DNA from: Gryllotalpicola ginsengisoli DSM 22003
GTDB lineage: Bacteria > Actinomycetota > Actinomycetes > Actinomycetales > Microbacteriaceae
Direction: 5' to 3'
Length of the DNA stretch: 58,376 nucleotides
NCBI RefSeq assembly: GCF_000419445.1
Contig: NZ_AULK01000010.1
Location: forward strand, 1 to 58,376
The notes under the pieces are model-generated. The model was not told the origin of the DNA. It ran no database searches and worked only from the letters and a program-made list of their open reading frames with translations. Below, in pieces: positions 18,291 through 26,645 of this stretch. The first letter of the stretch is position 1; every line of letters begins with the position of its first letter. Position numbers and translations under genes: made by a program.

Positions 18291-19493
18291 TCACCCGATC
18301 ACCCGCGGCCTGCTGACCAGGAACCCGACGCCGACGAGCGCGAGCCCGACGGCGGCCAGGATCAGGAGCGCCGGCGCCCACCGGCCGCTCGTGTCGTGGA
18401 TCGCGCCGATCGCGACGGGGCCGGCCGCCGCGAACAGGTATCCGATCGACTGCGCCATGCCGGACAGGGCCGCCGCCTGGGCGTGATGCGCCGTCCGCAG
18501 CCCGAACAGCGAGAGCGCGACCACGATCATCGTGCCGCCGGCCAGGCCGGCGAGGCAGGCCCAGAGCGCGCCGGCGGAGGGGGCGAGGAGCAGGCCGATC
18601 ACCGCGACGACGTAGACGCCCGGCGCGACGGTCGCGGTCAGCCGCAGCCCGCCGCGGCGCGGCACGAGCCCCGCCGCGCTCAGGCTGCCGGCGATGCCGA
18701 GCGCGTTGAACAGGAACTGGTGCACGCCGGCCTCGGCGGCCGGCACGCCGCCCGCCCGTTCGATCGACGGCAGCCAGGTGACGAGCACGTAGAAGCCGAC
18801 CGACTGCAGGCCCATGAACGCCGTCACCTGCCAGCCGAGCGCCGAGCGCCAGGGGCTGCGGCCGAGGTTCTGGCCCTCCGCGCCGGCCGCGGTCTGCGGC
18901 ATCCGTGCGGCCCGGCCGCGCAGCTGCGGCAGGACGACGGCGAGCGCGATCACCGCGAGCCCGGCCCAGATGCCGAGCGCCAGCCGCCATCCGGTCCCGC
19001 CGGCGCCCGCGACGGGAACCGCGACGCCGGCCGCGATCGCCGCGAACGCGCCCTGCACGCACGAGTAGGCACCCGTGAGCTGGCCGATGCGCTCGGGGAA
19101 GTCGCGCTTCACGAGCGCCGGCAGCACCACGTTGAGCACGGCGATCGCGGCGCCGAGCAGCGCGGTGCCGAGCCACAGCCACACGGCGCCCGGAACCGAG
19201 CGCAGCACGACCCCGATCGCGAGCACCCCGAGGGCGGCGGCGAGGGCGGGCTCGACGCCCATACGCCGGGCGAGCGGCGGCGCGAGCGGCGAGATCGCGG
19301 CGAAGGCGACGAGCGGCAGGCTGACGAGCACGGATGCCGCCGCGGCGCTCAACCCGAGTTCGTGCTGCACCCCGGGCAGCACCGGCCCGACGGCGGTGAT
19401 CGCGGCGCGCAGGTTGGCGGCGACGAGCAGCACGCCGACGAGAGCGAGCGCCGGCCGCACCGCCGCGGCGGCCGGTCGCGCGGCACTGGTCAC
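18291..19493 (-). CDS. MFS transporter, CynX/NimT (cyanate/nitroimidazole transporter) family
   Basis: A 400-residue carrier with twelve predicted hydrophobic segments, beginning RPALALVGVLLVAANLRAAI, which is the characteristic N-terminus of the CynX/NimT group. Further typical segments are GWRLALGIWAGLAVIALAVV and SLFGLRTAHHAQAAALSGMAQSIGY near the C-terminus. The substrate is unknown. GTG 19491-19493 overlaps the pobA stop (GTGA), so the gene is coupled to pobA; an aromatic acid is therefore a possible substrate, although the divergent MFS gene is also a candidate. Confidence 0.85.
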   Translation of the reverse strand: MTSAARPAAAAVRPALALVGVLLVAANLRAAITAVGPVLPGVQHELGLSAAAASVLVSLPLVAFAAISPLAPPLARRMGVEPALAAALGVLAIGVVLRSVPGAVWLWLGTALLGAAIAVLNVVLPALVKRDFPERIGQLTGAYSCVQGAFAAIAAGVAVPVAGAGGTGWRLALGIWAGLAVIALAVVLPQLRGRAARMPQTAAGAEGQNLGRSPWRSALGWQVTAFMGLQSVGFYVLVTWLPSIERAGGVPAAEAGVHQFLFNALGIAGSLSAAGLVPRRGGLRLTATVAPGVYVVAVIGLLLAPSAGALWACLAGLAGGTMIVVALSLFGLRTAHHAQAAALSGMAQSIGYLFAAAGPVAIGAIHDTSGRWAPALLILAAVGLALVGVGFLVSRPRVIG

Positions 19494-20665
19494 AGGGGCA
19501 GCCCCGAGTACTGCTCGGCCAGCGACTCCATCGCGTGTCTCGACCCGGTCACGTAGGCCAGCCTGCCCAGCTGGCTGCGGTACTGGAACTCGGCGGAGTC
19601 GTCGTCGGCGGGGGCGCGGTGCAGCAGCTCGGTCATCCACTGCGAGAACTGCTGCACCTTCCACTGCCGGCCGAGCGCCTCCGACTCGTACGCCTCCAGC
19701 CGGCCGTCGTCGCCCGCGTAGTGGTCGGCGAGGCCGCGGGCCAGCAGCGTGACATCGGCGATCGCCGCGTTGAGACCCTTCGCCCCGGTCGGCGGCACGA
19801 TGTGCCCCGCGTCGCCGGCGAGGAAGAGCCGGCCGTGCCGCAGCCGGGCCGACACGAAGCTGCGCATGGGCGTGATCGACTTGTCGGTGATCGGGCCCTC
19901 GTGCAGGGTCCAGCCCGGCACGCCGAGCCGGGTCTGCAGCTCGTCCCAGATCCGGGCGTCCGGCCAGTTCTCGATGCGCTCGTCGTTCGGCACCTGCAGG
20001 TACAGCCGGCTCACCTCCGGCGAGCGCATCGAGTGCATCGCGAAACCGCGCTCGTGCAGGCAGTAGATCAGCTCGTCGGTCGAGGGCGCGACGTCGGCGA
20101 GGATTCCGAGCCAGGCATACGGGTAGCCGCGCTGGTAGGTCGTGAGGCCGGGGATGCTCGGCCGCGAAACGCCGTGGAAGCCGTCGGCGCCGACGACGAA
20201 GTCGGCCGTGAGCTCGGTCTCGGCGCCGCCTGCGACGTAGCGCACCCGCGGAGCATCCGTCGTCAGCTCGTGCAGCGAGACGTCGGATGCCTCGAACACG
20301 ATCTCCGACCCGGCCTCGCGGTGGGCGCGGACCAGGTCGGCGACGACGGCCTGCTGGCCGTAGACGGTGACGGTGCGCCCGATCAGCGCGTGGAAGTCGA
20401 CGTGGTGCCGCTGCCCGTCGAACTGCAGGTGGATGCCGTGGTGCGTGAGCCCGTGCTCCGCGATGCCGTCGCCGAGGCCGAGCCGGGTGAGCTCTTCGAC
20501 CGAGCACTGCTCGAGGATGCCGGCTCGGATGCGGCCGAGGATGTGCTCGAGCGAGCGGTTCTCGATCACGACGCTGTCGATGCCGGCCGCGCGCAGCGAC
20601 CACGAGAGCAGCAGCCCCGCGGGGCCGGCGCCGATGACGGCGACCTGGGTTCGGGTGGTGGACAT
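19490..20665 (-). CDS. pobA: 4-hydroxybenzoate 3-monooxygenase
   Basis: A 391-residue flavoprotein hydroxylase that converts 4-hydroxybenzoate to protocatechuate with NAD(P)H and O2. FAD motifs are VAVIGAGPAGLLLSWSL at the N-terminus, VGADGFHGVSRPSI in the middle (DG motif) and RLFLAGDAGHIVPPTGAKGLN (GD motif). RIRAGILEQ is the characteristic PobA segment for binding substrate and cofactor. The length is normal for PobA. The ATG at 20663-20665 has GAGGAG at seven bases. Its direct partner is the MFS gene overlapping its stop; protocatechuate ring-cleavage genes are not in the window. Confidence 0.92.
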   Translation of the reverse strand: MSTTRTQVAVIGAGPAGLLLSWSLRAAGIDSVVIENRSLEHILGRIRAGILEQCSVEELTRLGLGDGIAEHGLTHHGIHLQFDGQRHHVDFHALIGRTVTVYGQQAVVADLVRAHREAGSEIVFEASDVSLHELTTDAPRVRYVAGGAETELTADFVVGADGFHGVSRPSIPGLTTYQRGYPYAWLGILADVAPSTDELIYCLHERGFAMHSMRSPEVSRLYLQVPNDERIENWPDARIWDELQTRLGVPGWTLHEGPITDKSITPMRSFVSARLRHGRLFLAGDAGHIVPPTGAKGLNAAIADVTLLARGLADHYAGDDGRLEAYESEALGRQWKVQQFSQWMTELLHRAPADDDSAEFQYRSQLGRLAYVTGSRHAMESLAEQYSGLPL

Positions 20666-20853
20666 CGTTGTCTCCTCGGCTCTCGGACCGTAGCTCATCC
20701 TGTCGGAAAGCGTCCGCGGCGACGGTCGCGGCGGTCTCACTCAGTGGGATCAGGGGGCGGGCATCCGCCGCGCATCCTGTGCCACGATGCTGCCTATCCG
20801 TCGGTGAGAGCGCGACGGAACAAAGAGAATCCCGTTCACGAGGAAGTGAAGCG

Positions 20854-20892
20854 ATGAGCACTCTGATGATCGACCGCGAGGGCGCACGATGA
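20854..20892 (+). CDS. 12-codon leader ORF overlapping the MFS transporter start
   Basis: A short ORF encoding MSTLMIDREGAR follows an AGGAAGTG ribosome binding site and ends in a TGA that overlaps the transporter's ATG (ATGA at 20889-20892). The transporter itself has no separate strong binding site, so its translation probably depends on ribosomes finishing this peptide. No attenuator-like hairpin is evident, so coupling rather than attenuation is inferred. Confidence 0.5.
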   Translation: MSTLMIDREGAR

Positions 20893-22367
20893 GCGCCCCC
20901 TCCACGCCTCAGCCCGCCGGCTCGCCCCGCGCCGAGGTCCAGGCAGGCGAGCCGATCCCCGACGAGGCCCGCGAGCTCTTCGCCCGGCTCGACCGGATCC
21001 AGACCTGGTCGCTCTCGCCGGCGTTCCTCGCGATCATCGGCATCGGGTTCCTGTTCACCTTCTACGACATCTTCGACATCAACGTGTCGTTCGTGCAGAC
21101 CTGCACGCAGCTCGTCAAGGGGTGCACGCCGGAGGACGCGCTGTCCTCCCTGCCGCTGCCGACCGTGCTGAATCTGCTCGGATACGTCGTCGGCACCCTG
21201 GTGCTGTCGCCCATCTCCGATCGCATCGGCCGCCGCAACATGCTGCTGATCACGATGCTGGTCACGGGCCTCGGGTCGCTGTACTCCGCACTCGCGCCCG
21301 ACTACGGGAACTTCATCCTCTCCCGCACGCTCACGGGCGTCGGCATCGGCGCCGACCTCGCGATCGTGAACACCTATGTCGGCGAGGTCTCGCCCCGGCA
21401 CTCGCGGGCGAAGTACACCACCGTGGTGTTCATCATGTCGGCGCTCGGCGCCTTCGTCGGGGTCTGGCTCGGCCTCTTCCTCACGACCGAGAAGGCGCCC
21501 TGGCCCACCGGACTCCCGTTCGCGATCGACCTCGCGTCGGGGTGGCGCTGGATGTACGGGGTCGGCGCGATCCTCGCCCTCGTCGCCATCCTGCTGCGCT
21601 TCCAGCTGCCCGAGTCGCCCCGCTGGCTGCTGCAGCGGGGCAAGCACCAGGAAGCCGAGGCGGTCACCGCGGACATGGAGCTGCGCGCCGCGAAGACGGG
21701 CCCGCTCGACCTCGCCACGACCGACGGCGTGCCCACGCACTGGCCGCCGTCCCGCCGCGTGCCGTATGCGGACATCTTCACGAATCCCGTCTACCTGCGA
21801 CGGATGATCCTGCTGTTCTGCATGTGGTTCATCGGCTACATCACGGTCTACGCGTACGCCTCGGGCTTCACCTCCGTGATGACGTCGCTCAAGTACCCGG
21901 CCTCGGAGGCCGGCGTGATCGCCGCCGTCGGAACGATCGGTTTCGTCGCCGAGGCCGTGATCATGGCGTTCATCGTCGAGAAGCTCGAGCGCCGCTACTG
22001 GCTGCCCATCGCGACGGTCGTCACCTTCATCGGCGCCGTGATGGTCGCCTTCGCCGGCACCTCGGTGGCCGTGTCGTTCATCGGCGCGATGCTGATCTTC
22101 GCCGGCTTCAACCTGTGGGTGTCGCCGACCTACGCGCTCACCGCCGAGCACTTCCCCACCCGGGCGCGCTCGACGGGCTTCGCCATCGTCGACGGCGTCG
22201 GCCACGTCGGCGGCGGCATCGGCATCCTGGTGCTCGCGCCGCTCATCCCGCACCTGTCGGTGTTCTGGGCGCTGATGCTGATCTCGTCGTTCATGATCAT
22301 CGCGTCGGTGCTCGCCCAGTTCACCGTGCACACGAGGAACCGGTCGTTCGAGCAGGTCTCGCCGTAG
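20889..22367 (+). CDS. MFS transporter (sugar-porter/aromatic acid symporter type)
   Basis: A 492-residue twelve-helix carrier. The loop 2-3 signature reads LSPISDRIGRRNMLL, followed by FILSRTLTGVGIGADLAIVNTYVGEVSP in helices 4-5 and LPESPRWLLQRGKHQEAEA, the PESPRWL motif of the sugar-porter-like clade. The later half has ALTAEHFPTRARSTGFAIVDGVGH. It is divergent from pobA across 223 bases, which makes uptake of 4-hydroxybenzoate or a related acid likely, but the sequence alone does not fix the substrate. It starts four bases inside the end of a 12-codon leader ORF. Confidence 0.85.
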   Translation: MSAPSTPQPAGSPRAEVQAGEPIPDEARELFARLDRIQTWSLSPAFLAIIGIGFLFTFYDIFDINVSFVQTCTQLVKGCTPEDALSSLPLPTVLNLLGYVVGTLVLSPISDRIGRRNMLLITMLVTGLGSLYSALAPDYGNFILSRTLTGVGIGADLAIVNTYVGEVSPRHSRAKYTTVVFIMSALGAFVGVWLGLFLTTEKAPWPTGLPFAIDLASGWRWMYGVGAILALVAILLRFQLPESPRWLLQRGKHQEAEAVTADMELRAAKTGPLDLATTDGVPTHWPPSRRVPYADIFTNPVYLRRMILLFCMWFIGYITVYAYASGFTSVMTSLKYPASEAGVIAAVGTIGFVAEAVIMAFIVEKLERRYWLPIATVVTFIGAVMVAFAGTSVAVSFIGAMLIFAGFNLWVSPTYALTAEHFPTRARSTGFAIVDGVGHVGGGIGILVLAPLIPHLSVFWALMLISSFMIIASVLAQFTVHTRNRSFEQVSP

Positions 22368-22385
22368 GCATCCGTCGCCCCTCGC

Positions 22386-22418
22386 CCGGCCCGACCGGGA
22401 CCCGGCCCCGTCGGCCGG
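22386..22418 (+). terminator. Hairpin downstream of the MFS gene
   Basis: CCGGCCCGAC (22386-22395) pairs with GTCGGCCGG (22410-22418), nine pairs with one bulged C, 19 bases after the transporter stop. No T-run follows, as is usual in this GC range. Confidence 0.45.
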
Positions 22419-22421
22419 CGC

Positions 22422-22541
22422 CTAGCCGAGCGCGGGGTGGCCGGGCCGCAGGATGAGGCGGAAGTAGCGCCGCAGTTCGGCGTCCATGACGAGCGGCCGC
22501 CTGCGCGCATTGCGCTCGACGAGGTGGTGCAGGCGGCGAGT
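22422..22541 (-). pseudogene. Possible 3' remnant of an unidentified gene
   Basis: Read leftward, the last about 38 codons end LHHLVERNARRRPLVMDA, then ELRRYFRLILRPGHPALG and a stop at 22422. This segment has normal protein composition, whereas the sequence upstream of it in the same frame does not, so it looks like the surviving C-terminus of a deleted gene. I do not recognise the family. It lies directly downstream of the ABC operon terminator. Confidence 0.3.
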
Positions 22542-22603
22542 ACGACCCGGGTGCGTACAGGTTCGAGCGCTCCCTGATCGCCGGATCCTGACGGCACGGC
22601 CTC

Positions 22604-22640
22604 GGCCCCGGGGCGACGCGGCTGCGTCACTCCCGGGGCC
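22604..22640 (-). terminator. Strong two-part hairpin after the ABC transporter operon
   Basis: GGCCCCGGG (22604-22612) and CCCGGGGCC (22632-22640) pair perfectly, and inside them GACGC/GCGTC (22615-22619/22624-22628) form a second stem. It starts about 20 bases past the ATPase stop in the direction of transcription. Confidence 0.6.
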
Positions 22641-22659
22641 GTGATGCAAGAGCGCCGGC

Positions 22660-23394
22660 TCAGATCTCGCGGACCTGCCCCTGCTTGAGGTGGAGTCGCC
22701 GTTCGGCGCGCTTCGCGACCCAGGAGTCGTGCGTGACGATCACCACGGTGAGGCCCCGGTCCTTCCACTGCCGCTCGATGAGGGTCATGATCTCTTCGCG
22801 GGTCGCCTCGTCGAGCGCACCGGTCGGTTCGTCGGCGAGCAGGACGCGGGGGTTCTTCACGAGTGCGCGGGCGATGGCGACCCGCTGCTGCTGGCCGCCG
22901 GAGAGCTCGGCGGGCAGGTGGTCGAGGCGTTCGGCGAGCCCGACCTCGGTGAGGGCGGCCGTCGAGCGCTCCCGGATCTCGTCCTTCGAAAGCTTCGCCA
23001 GGGAGCCGGCGAACGCGGATTCGACGTTCTCCAGCGCCGTGAGGGTGGGGATCAGGTTGAAGCCCTGGAACACGAAGCCGATCTCCGTGGCGCGGATGTC
23101 GGTCAGCGCATGGTCGCCGAGCGCGGCGATGTTGCGCTCGCCGAGCGTGACTTCGCCGCTGGTCGGCCGGTCGAGTGCGCCGAGCATCTGCAACAGCGTC
23201 GATTTGCCGCCTCCGGTCGGCCCCTGGATGGCGACGAGCTGTCCGGCAGGGATCGAGAGGTTGACGCCGCTGAGTGCGACGACCTTCTTTTTCTTCTGCT
23301 GATACGTCTTCGTGACGTCGGTGAGGCGGTAGATGGGTGAGGGCGGGGCGGATGCCTCTGCCTCTGCCGCGATGGTCGTTTCGGTCTCGGTCAT
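22660..23394 (-). CDS. ABC transporter ATP-binding protein, MacB/LolD type
   Basis: A 244-residue ATPase. Walker A is GPTGGGKSTLLQ, Q-loop is VFQGFNLIPTLTALENV, the signature is LSGGQQQRVAIARAL and Walker B is VLLADEPTGALD followed by the H-loop VIVTHDS. The gene is the second of a two-gene leftward unit with the permease upstream. Such pairs export peptides, lipids or antimicrobials or mediate envelope stress responses. The basic Q-KKKK run after the first strand is unusual but harmless. The N-terminal 20 residues are an Ala/Glu/Thr-rich tail. Confidence 0.92.
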   Translation of the reverse strand: MTETETTIAAEAEASAPPSPIYRLTDVTKTYQQKKKKVVALSGVNLSIPAGQLVAIQGPTGGGKSTLLQMLGALDRPTSGEVTLGERNIAALGDHALTDIRATEIGFVFQGFNLIPTLTALENVESAFAGSLAKLSKDEIRERSTAALTEVGLAERLDHLPAELSGGQQQRVAIARALVKNPRVLLADEPTGALDEATREEIMTLIERQWKDRGLTVVIVTHDSWVAKRAERRLHLKQGQVREI

Positions 23395-23447
23395 GATGTG
23401 TCCTTGTTGATCGGGTTGAGTGGTGGCGCCGCGTGAGACGGCAGGGT

Positions 23448-24977
23448 TCAGGCGACGCTGCGCAGCGCTTCGGCCGGCCGCAGACGGGAGGCGCGCCATC
23501 CGCCGAGGGCGCCCGCGATCAGGCCGCCGGCGATGGAGAGCCCGATGGCCAGCAGGATGATGTCGACCGTCACGGGCGCGTGCAGCACGACGTCCGCCGT
23601 CGAGGTGGTCGAACCGCCGCCGCCGAAGCCGGGCGCCCCGCCGCCCCCGGGGGCGCCGCTGCTGACGGCCGTGGACCGGGCTTGAGTGCCGGTGCCGGTC
23701 GTGCTGCCGGAGATGGTCGGCGAGACGATGTTCACCACGAGGATGCCGGCGAGACCGGCTGCGGCTCCGACGATGCCGCCGATGATCCCTTGGACGACCG
23801 ACTCACCGGCGACCTGTCGCGTGATGCGTCCGTTCGACCAGCCGATGGCCTTGAGCGTGCCGAACTCGCGGGTGCGCCGGGTCACGCCGGAGATGGTGAA
23901 CAGGATCGCGATGAGGAACGCCGCGGCGAGCACCGCGATCGACAGCCACTTGCCCAGGTTGGAGATCAGGGTGGAGGCCGTCGACAGGGAGCCCGAGATG
24001 CTCGAGGCGAGGTCCGCCTCGGTCGACACGGTCGTGCCCGACATCTTCTTCTCCAGCGCCGACTTGATCGTGTCGACGTCGGAGGACGAGGTCGCCGAGA
24101 CGTAGATCGCGGTGACCTTGCCGGTCTCGCCGGAGAGCTTCTGCGCCGTGTCGAGCGGAATGTACACGTCCGAGGCGGTGCTCGAGGACGAGCTGGTGGA
24201 CGAGACGATGCCGACGATCTTGAAGGTGGCGCTGCCGAGCTTGATCGTGTCGCCGACCGACTTCGAGTTGGTCTTCGCGTAGGACTGGTCGAGGATCGCC
24301 ACGTCCTTGCCGCTGTCGGAGGCCGTGAAGGCGCGGCCGCTCGTCGTCGTCGTGCTGGTCAGGGGGCCGACGATGTCGCCGGAGACGGGGATGCCTTCGA
24401 CGCTCGTCTGATCGAAGCTGAAGTTCCCGCCGCCGAAGCCGCCGCTGGAACCCGAGCTCGAACTCGAACCGGACTGGCCCTCAGGCGCGCCCTGAGAGCT
24501 TCCGCCGCTGCCGCTGCTGCCGCTGCCGCTGCTGCCGCTGCTCTGGCTTTGGCTGATGCTGCCGGAGAAATCCGTGTCCTGCAGTTGCAGCACGCCCGTG
24601 GCCTTGCTGACGCCTGCGGTCTTCTCGACCTCGGTCACGTCCGACGCCGGGAGCGTCTGGCTTCCCATCGCGAGCGAGAGCCGCGACTGGTTGAGCTTCG
24701 TCTGCCCGCTCGATGAGCCCGGCGTCGAACCGGAGCCGGAACCGAAGTTGAAGCTGGGCTTCGATCCGCCGCTCGCGGCGGAAGCGGTCTTGGTCACGGT
24801 GATATCCGTGCCCACACCGTAGACGGATTGCAGGGCGGTCGCCTGGGCGGCTTTGACTCCGCTGGAGACAGAGGAAACGATGACGACGAGCGCGATGGCC
24901 AGCGCCATTCCGATGCCGATGATGACGGTCTGCTTCTTGCGGTTCGTGAGCTCGCGTCTCAAGTACGTGAGGAACAT
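23448..24977 (-). CDS. ABC transporter permease, MacB/FtsX type with low-complexity insertions
   Basis: A 509-residue permease with the MacB architecture. The first membrane helix is at residues 18-40 (TVIIGIGMALAIALVVIV), a large extracytoplasmic domain follows, and three C-terminal helices contain the FtsX-type GTLKAIGWSNGRITRQ motif and WRASRLRPAEALR end. The extracytoplasmic domain contains a long Ser/Gly/Gln-rich stretch (about residues 135-190), and a second Gly-rich loop lies before the last helix; the encoding DNA (about 24430-24560) is a run of GCTGCC-like repeats. Start ATG 24975-24977 has AAGGAG five bases upstream. The ATPase gene follows 53 bases later. Confidence 0.88.
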   Translation of the reverse strand: MFLTYLRRELTNRKKQTVIIGIGMALAIALVVIVSSVSSGVKAAQATALQSVYGVGTDITVTKTASAASGGSKPSFNFGSGSGSTPGSSSGQTKLNQSRLSLAMGSQTLPASDVTEVEKTAGVSKATGVLQLQDTDFSGSISQSQSSGSSGSGSSGSGGSSQGAPEGQSGSSSSSGSSGGFGGGNFSFDQTSVEGIPVSGDIVGPLTSTTTTSGRAFTASDSGKDVAILDQSYAKTNSKSVGDTIKLGSATFKIVGIVSSTSSSSSTASDVYIPLDTAQKLSGETGKVTAIYVSATSSSDVDTIKSALEKKMSGTTVSTEADLASSISGSLSTASTLISNLGKWLSIAVLAAAFLIAILFTISGVTRRTREFGTLKAIGWSNGRITRQVAGESVVQGIIGGIVGAAAGLAGILVVNIVSPTISGSTTGTGTQARSTAVSSGAPGGGGAPGFGGGGSTTSTADVVLHAPVTVDIILLAIGLSIAGGLIAGALGGWRASRLRPAEALRSVA

Positions 24978-25231
24978 GGATCTCCTTGAAGTGAGGGGGC
25001 CCGTTCGCTTCGGGTGCGAACTCTGGCTGAGAGCCATGACGCTAAGCACCGCCGGTGAGGCAGAACTTGCCGGTCTCAGTGCGAGCGATAAGCGCTAGCC
25101 GGGAGCCTGGGGTGCGCCGGATGTGAGAGCGATATAGACCGAGGGATGAGGGCCCAGACGTTCATCGGCTGCCGACGGATGCCCGCAACGGCGGACGAGA
25201 ATGAGATCCCGGCGACAGGAAGGATCACGCG

Positions 25232-26278
25232 ATGAAAGCGTTGCAGTACGTCAAGGTCGGCGCCCCGCCCGAGGTGCGCGAGGTCGACACCCCGGAACCC
25301 GGTCCGGGACAGGTCCGCCTCAAGGTGACGGCCGCGGGTGCCTGCCACTCCGACGCGTTCGTGATGGGGCTCGACGAGGAGAGCTACGTCAACGGCTTCG
25401 GCTATCCCCTGCCCATGACCCTCGGGCACGAAGGCACCGGGATCGTGGACAAGCTGGGCGCCGGCGTGACGAGCGTCGCGGTCGGCGATTCCGTGGCCGT
25501 CTACGGTCCGTGGGGCTGCGGCACCTGCTACCAGTGCGCGCAGGGCAAGGAGAACTACTGCGAGCGCGCCGCCGAACTCGGCATCACCCCGCCCGGCCTC
25601 GGACACGACGGGTCCATGGCGGAGTACATGATCGTCGACGACCCGCGGTTCCTCGTGCCGCTGGGCGACCTGGACCCTGTCGAGAACGTCGCGCTGACCG
25701 ACGCCGGCCTCACCCCCTATCACGCGATCAAGGGCTCGCTCGGCAAGCTCGGCCCCGGCAGCGTCGCCGTGGTGATCGGCACGGGCGGGCTGGGGCACGT
25801 CGCGATCCAGCTGCTGCGCGCCCTCACCCCCGCGACCGTGATCGCGCTGGACGTGAACGACGACAAGCTGGCGTTGGCGAAGGATGTCGGCGCACATCAC
25901 GCGTTCCTGTCGAACTCGGATGCTCCCGAAGCGATCGCGCAGGCGACCGGCAGAGCGTCTGCGACCGCCGTGTTCGACTTCGTCGCCGCACAGGCCACGG
26001 TCGACCTCGGGGCGGCGCTGTGCGGCGTCGAGACGGATCAGGTGATCGTGGGCGTCGGCGCCGCCAAGGCCGACGTCGGCATGCTGGCGAAGCCGTTCGA
26101 TGCGGCGATCCGTGCGCCCTACTGGGGCTCGCGTGCAGAGCTCATGGAAGTGCTGAACCTGGCCCGCGCCAGCCTGGTGCACGTGGAGACGGAGCGGTTC
26201 ACCCTCGACGACGCCCCCGAGGCGTATCGCCGGCTCCACGACGGCACACTCCGCGGCCGGGCGGTCGTCGTGCCGTAG
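25232..26278 (+). CDS. Zinc-dependent alcohol dehydrogenase (MDR family)
   Basis: A 348-residue medium-chain dehydrogenase. AGACHSDAFVM holds the first catalytic Zn ligand, LGHEGTGIVDKLG the His-Glu pair, and GCGTCYQCAQGKENYC the four structural-Zn cysteines. The NAD motif is VVIGTGGLGHVAIQL. Length and motifs are complete. It is close to actinobacterial NAD-dependent alcohol dehydrogenases of the AdhT/ADH-A type acting on short alcohols or aldehydes. The ATG has GGAAGG upstream. Downstream the gene borders the lower-GC island. Confidence 0.9.
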   Translation: MKALQYVKVGAPPEVREVDTPEPGPGQVRLKVTAAGACHSDAFVMGLDEESYVNGFGYPLPMTLGHEGTGIVDKLGAGVTSVAVGDSVAVYGPWGCGTCYQCAQGKENYCERAAELGITPPGLGHDGSMAEYMIVDDPRFLVPLGDLDPVENVALTDAGLTPYHAIKGSLGKLGPGSVAVVIGTGGLGHVAIQLLRALTPATVIALDVNDDKLALAKDVGAHHAFLSNSDAPEAIAQATGRASATAVFDFVAAQATVDLGAALCGVETDQVIVGVGAAKADVGMLAKPFDAAIRAPYWGSRAELMEVLNLARASLVHVETERFTLDDAPEAYRRLHDGTLRGRAVVVP

Positions 26279-26340
26279 GAGGCCTGCTCGCGTCCCGACA
26301 TAATGATCGGAGTCGGACGTCGAGATCTGGATCGAGAAGC

Positions 26341-26469
26341 ATGGCTTCGTCACCCCTACCGCGCCGCGCCACCAACCGCGACGTGGCGCGGCTCGCGGGC
26401 GTCAATTATGCGGCGGATGCCGCGTGCAATACTGCGACCGCCACCGCCACGGTGACCGTGGTCAAGTAG
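26341..26469 (+). pseudogene. Truncated LacI-family regulator N-terminus fused to unrelated sequence
   Basis: The ORF begins MASSPLPRRATNRDVARLAG, the first helix of a LacI helix-turn-helix, but after VARLAGV it continues NYAADAACNTATATATVTVVK and stops. A normal LacI protein would continue with TVSRVLNG-like residues and about 310 more. The Thr/Ala/Val tail resembles the end of a secreted beta-sandwich protein. The most likely explanation is a deletion or recombination junction near 26405 joining two broken genes at the edge of the inserted cassette. Confidence 0.65.
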
Positions 26470-26576
26470 CTCGCGGTCTGGCCGCAGCGGGCGCCGTTCC
26501 ATCACGCAGCGGCGCCCCGTCTCTCTGTCCGCACCCGGCCGTGTGCGCATCCCGAGCCCGCGCACGCCGACCGTGT

Positions 26577-26611
26577 AGGGGGCGCTCGACGTAGCGCGTC
26601 GGGCACCCCCT
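26577..26611. terminator. Hairpin downstream of the sialidase-fold gene
   Basis: AGGGGG (26577-26582) pairs with CCCCCT (26606-26611), with an inner CGACG/CGTCG stem. It lies 35 bases past the stop of the leftward sialidase-fold gene, in the 367-base gap that otherwise holds only the LacI fragment. Confidence 0.5.
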
Positions 26612-26645
26612 CATTCTCATTGAGCGTCTGGAAAGGCAGGCCGTC

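Noticed and set aside
18291-22331. A single 1,346-codon leftward frame spanning the MFS and pobA region
   Set aside because: Only its last 400 codons are a real protein (the CynX-type carrier); the rest is antisense to the rightward transporter or out of frame with pobA.
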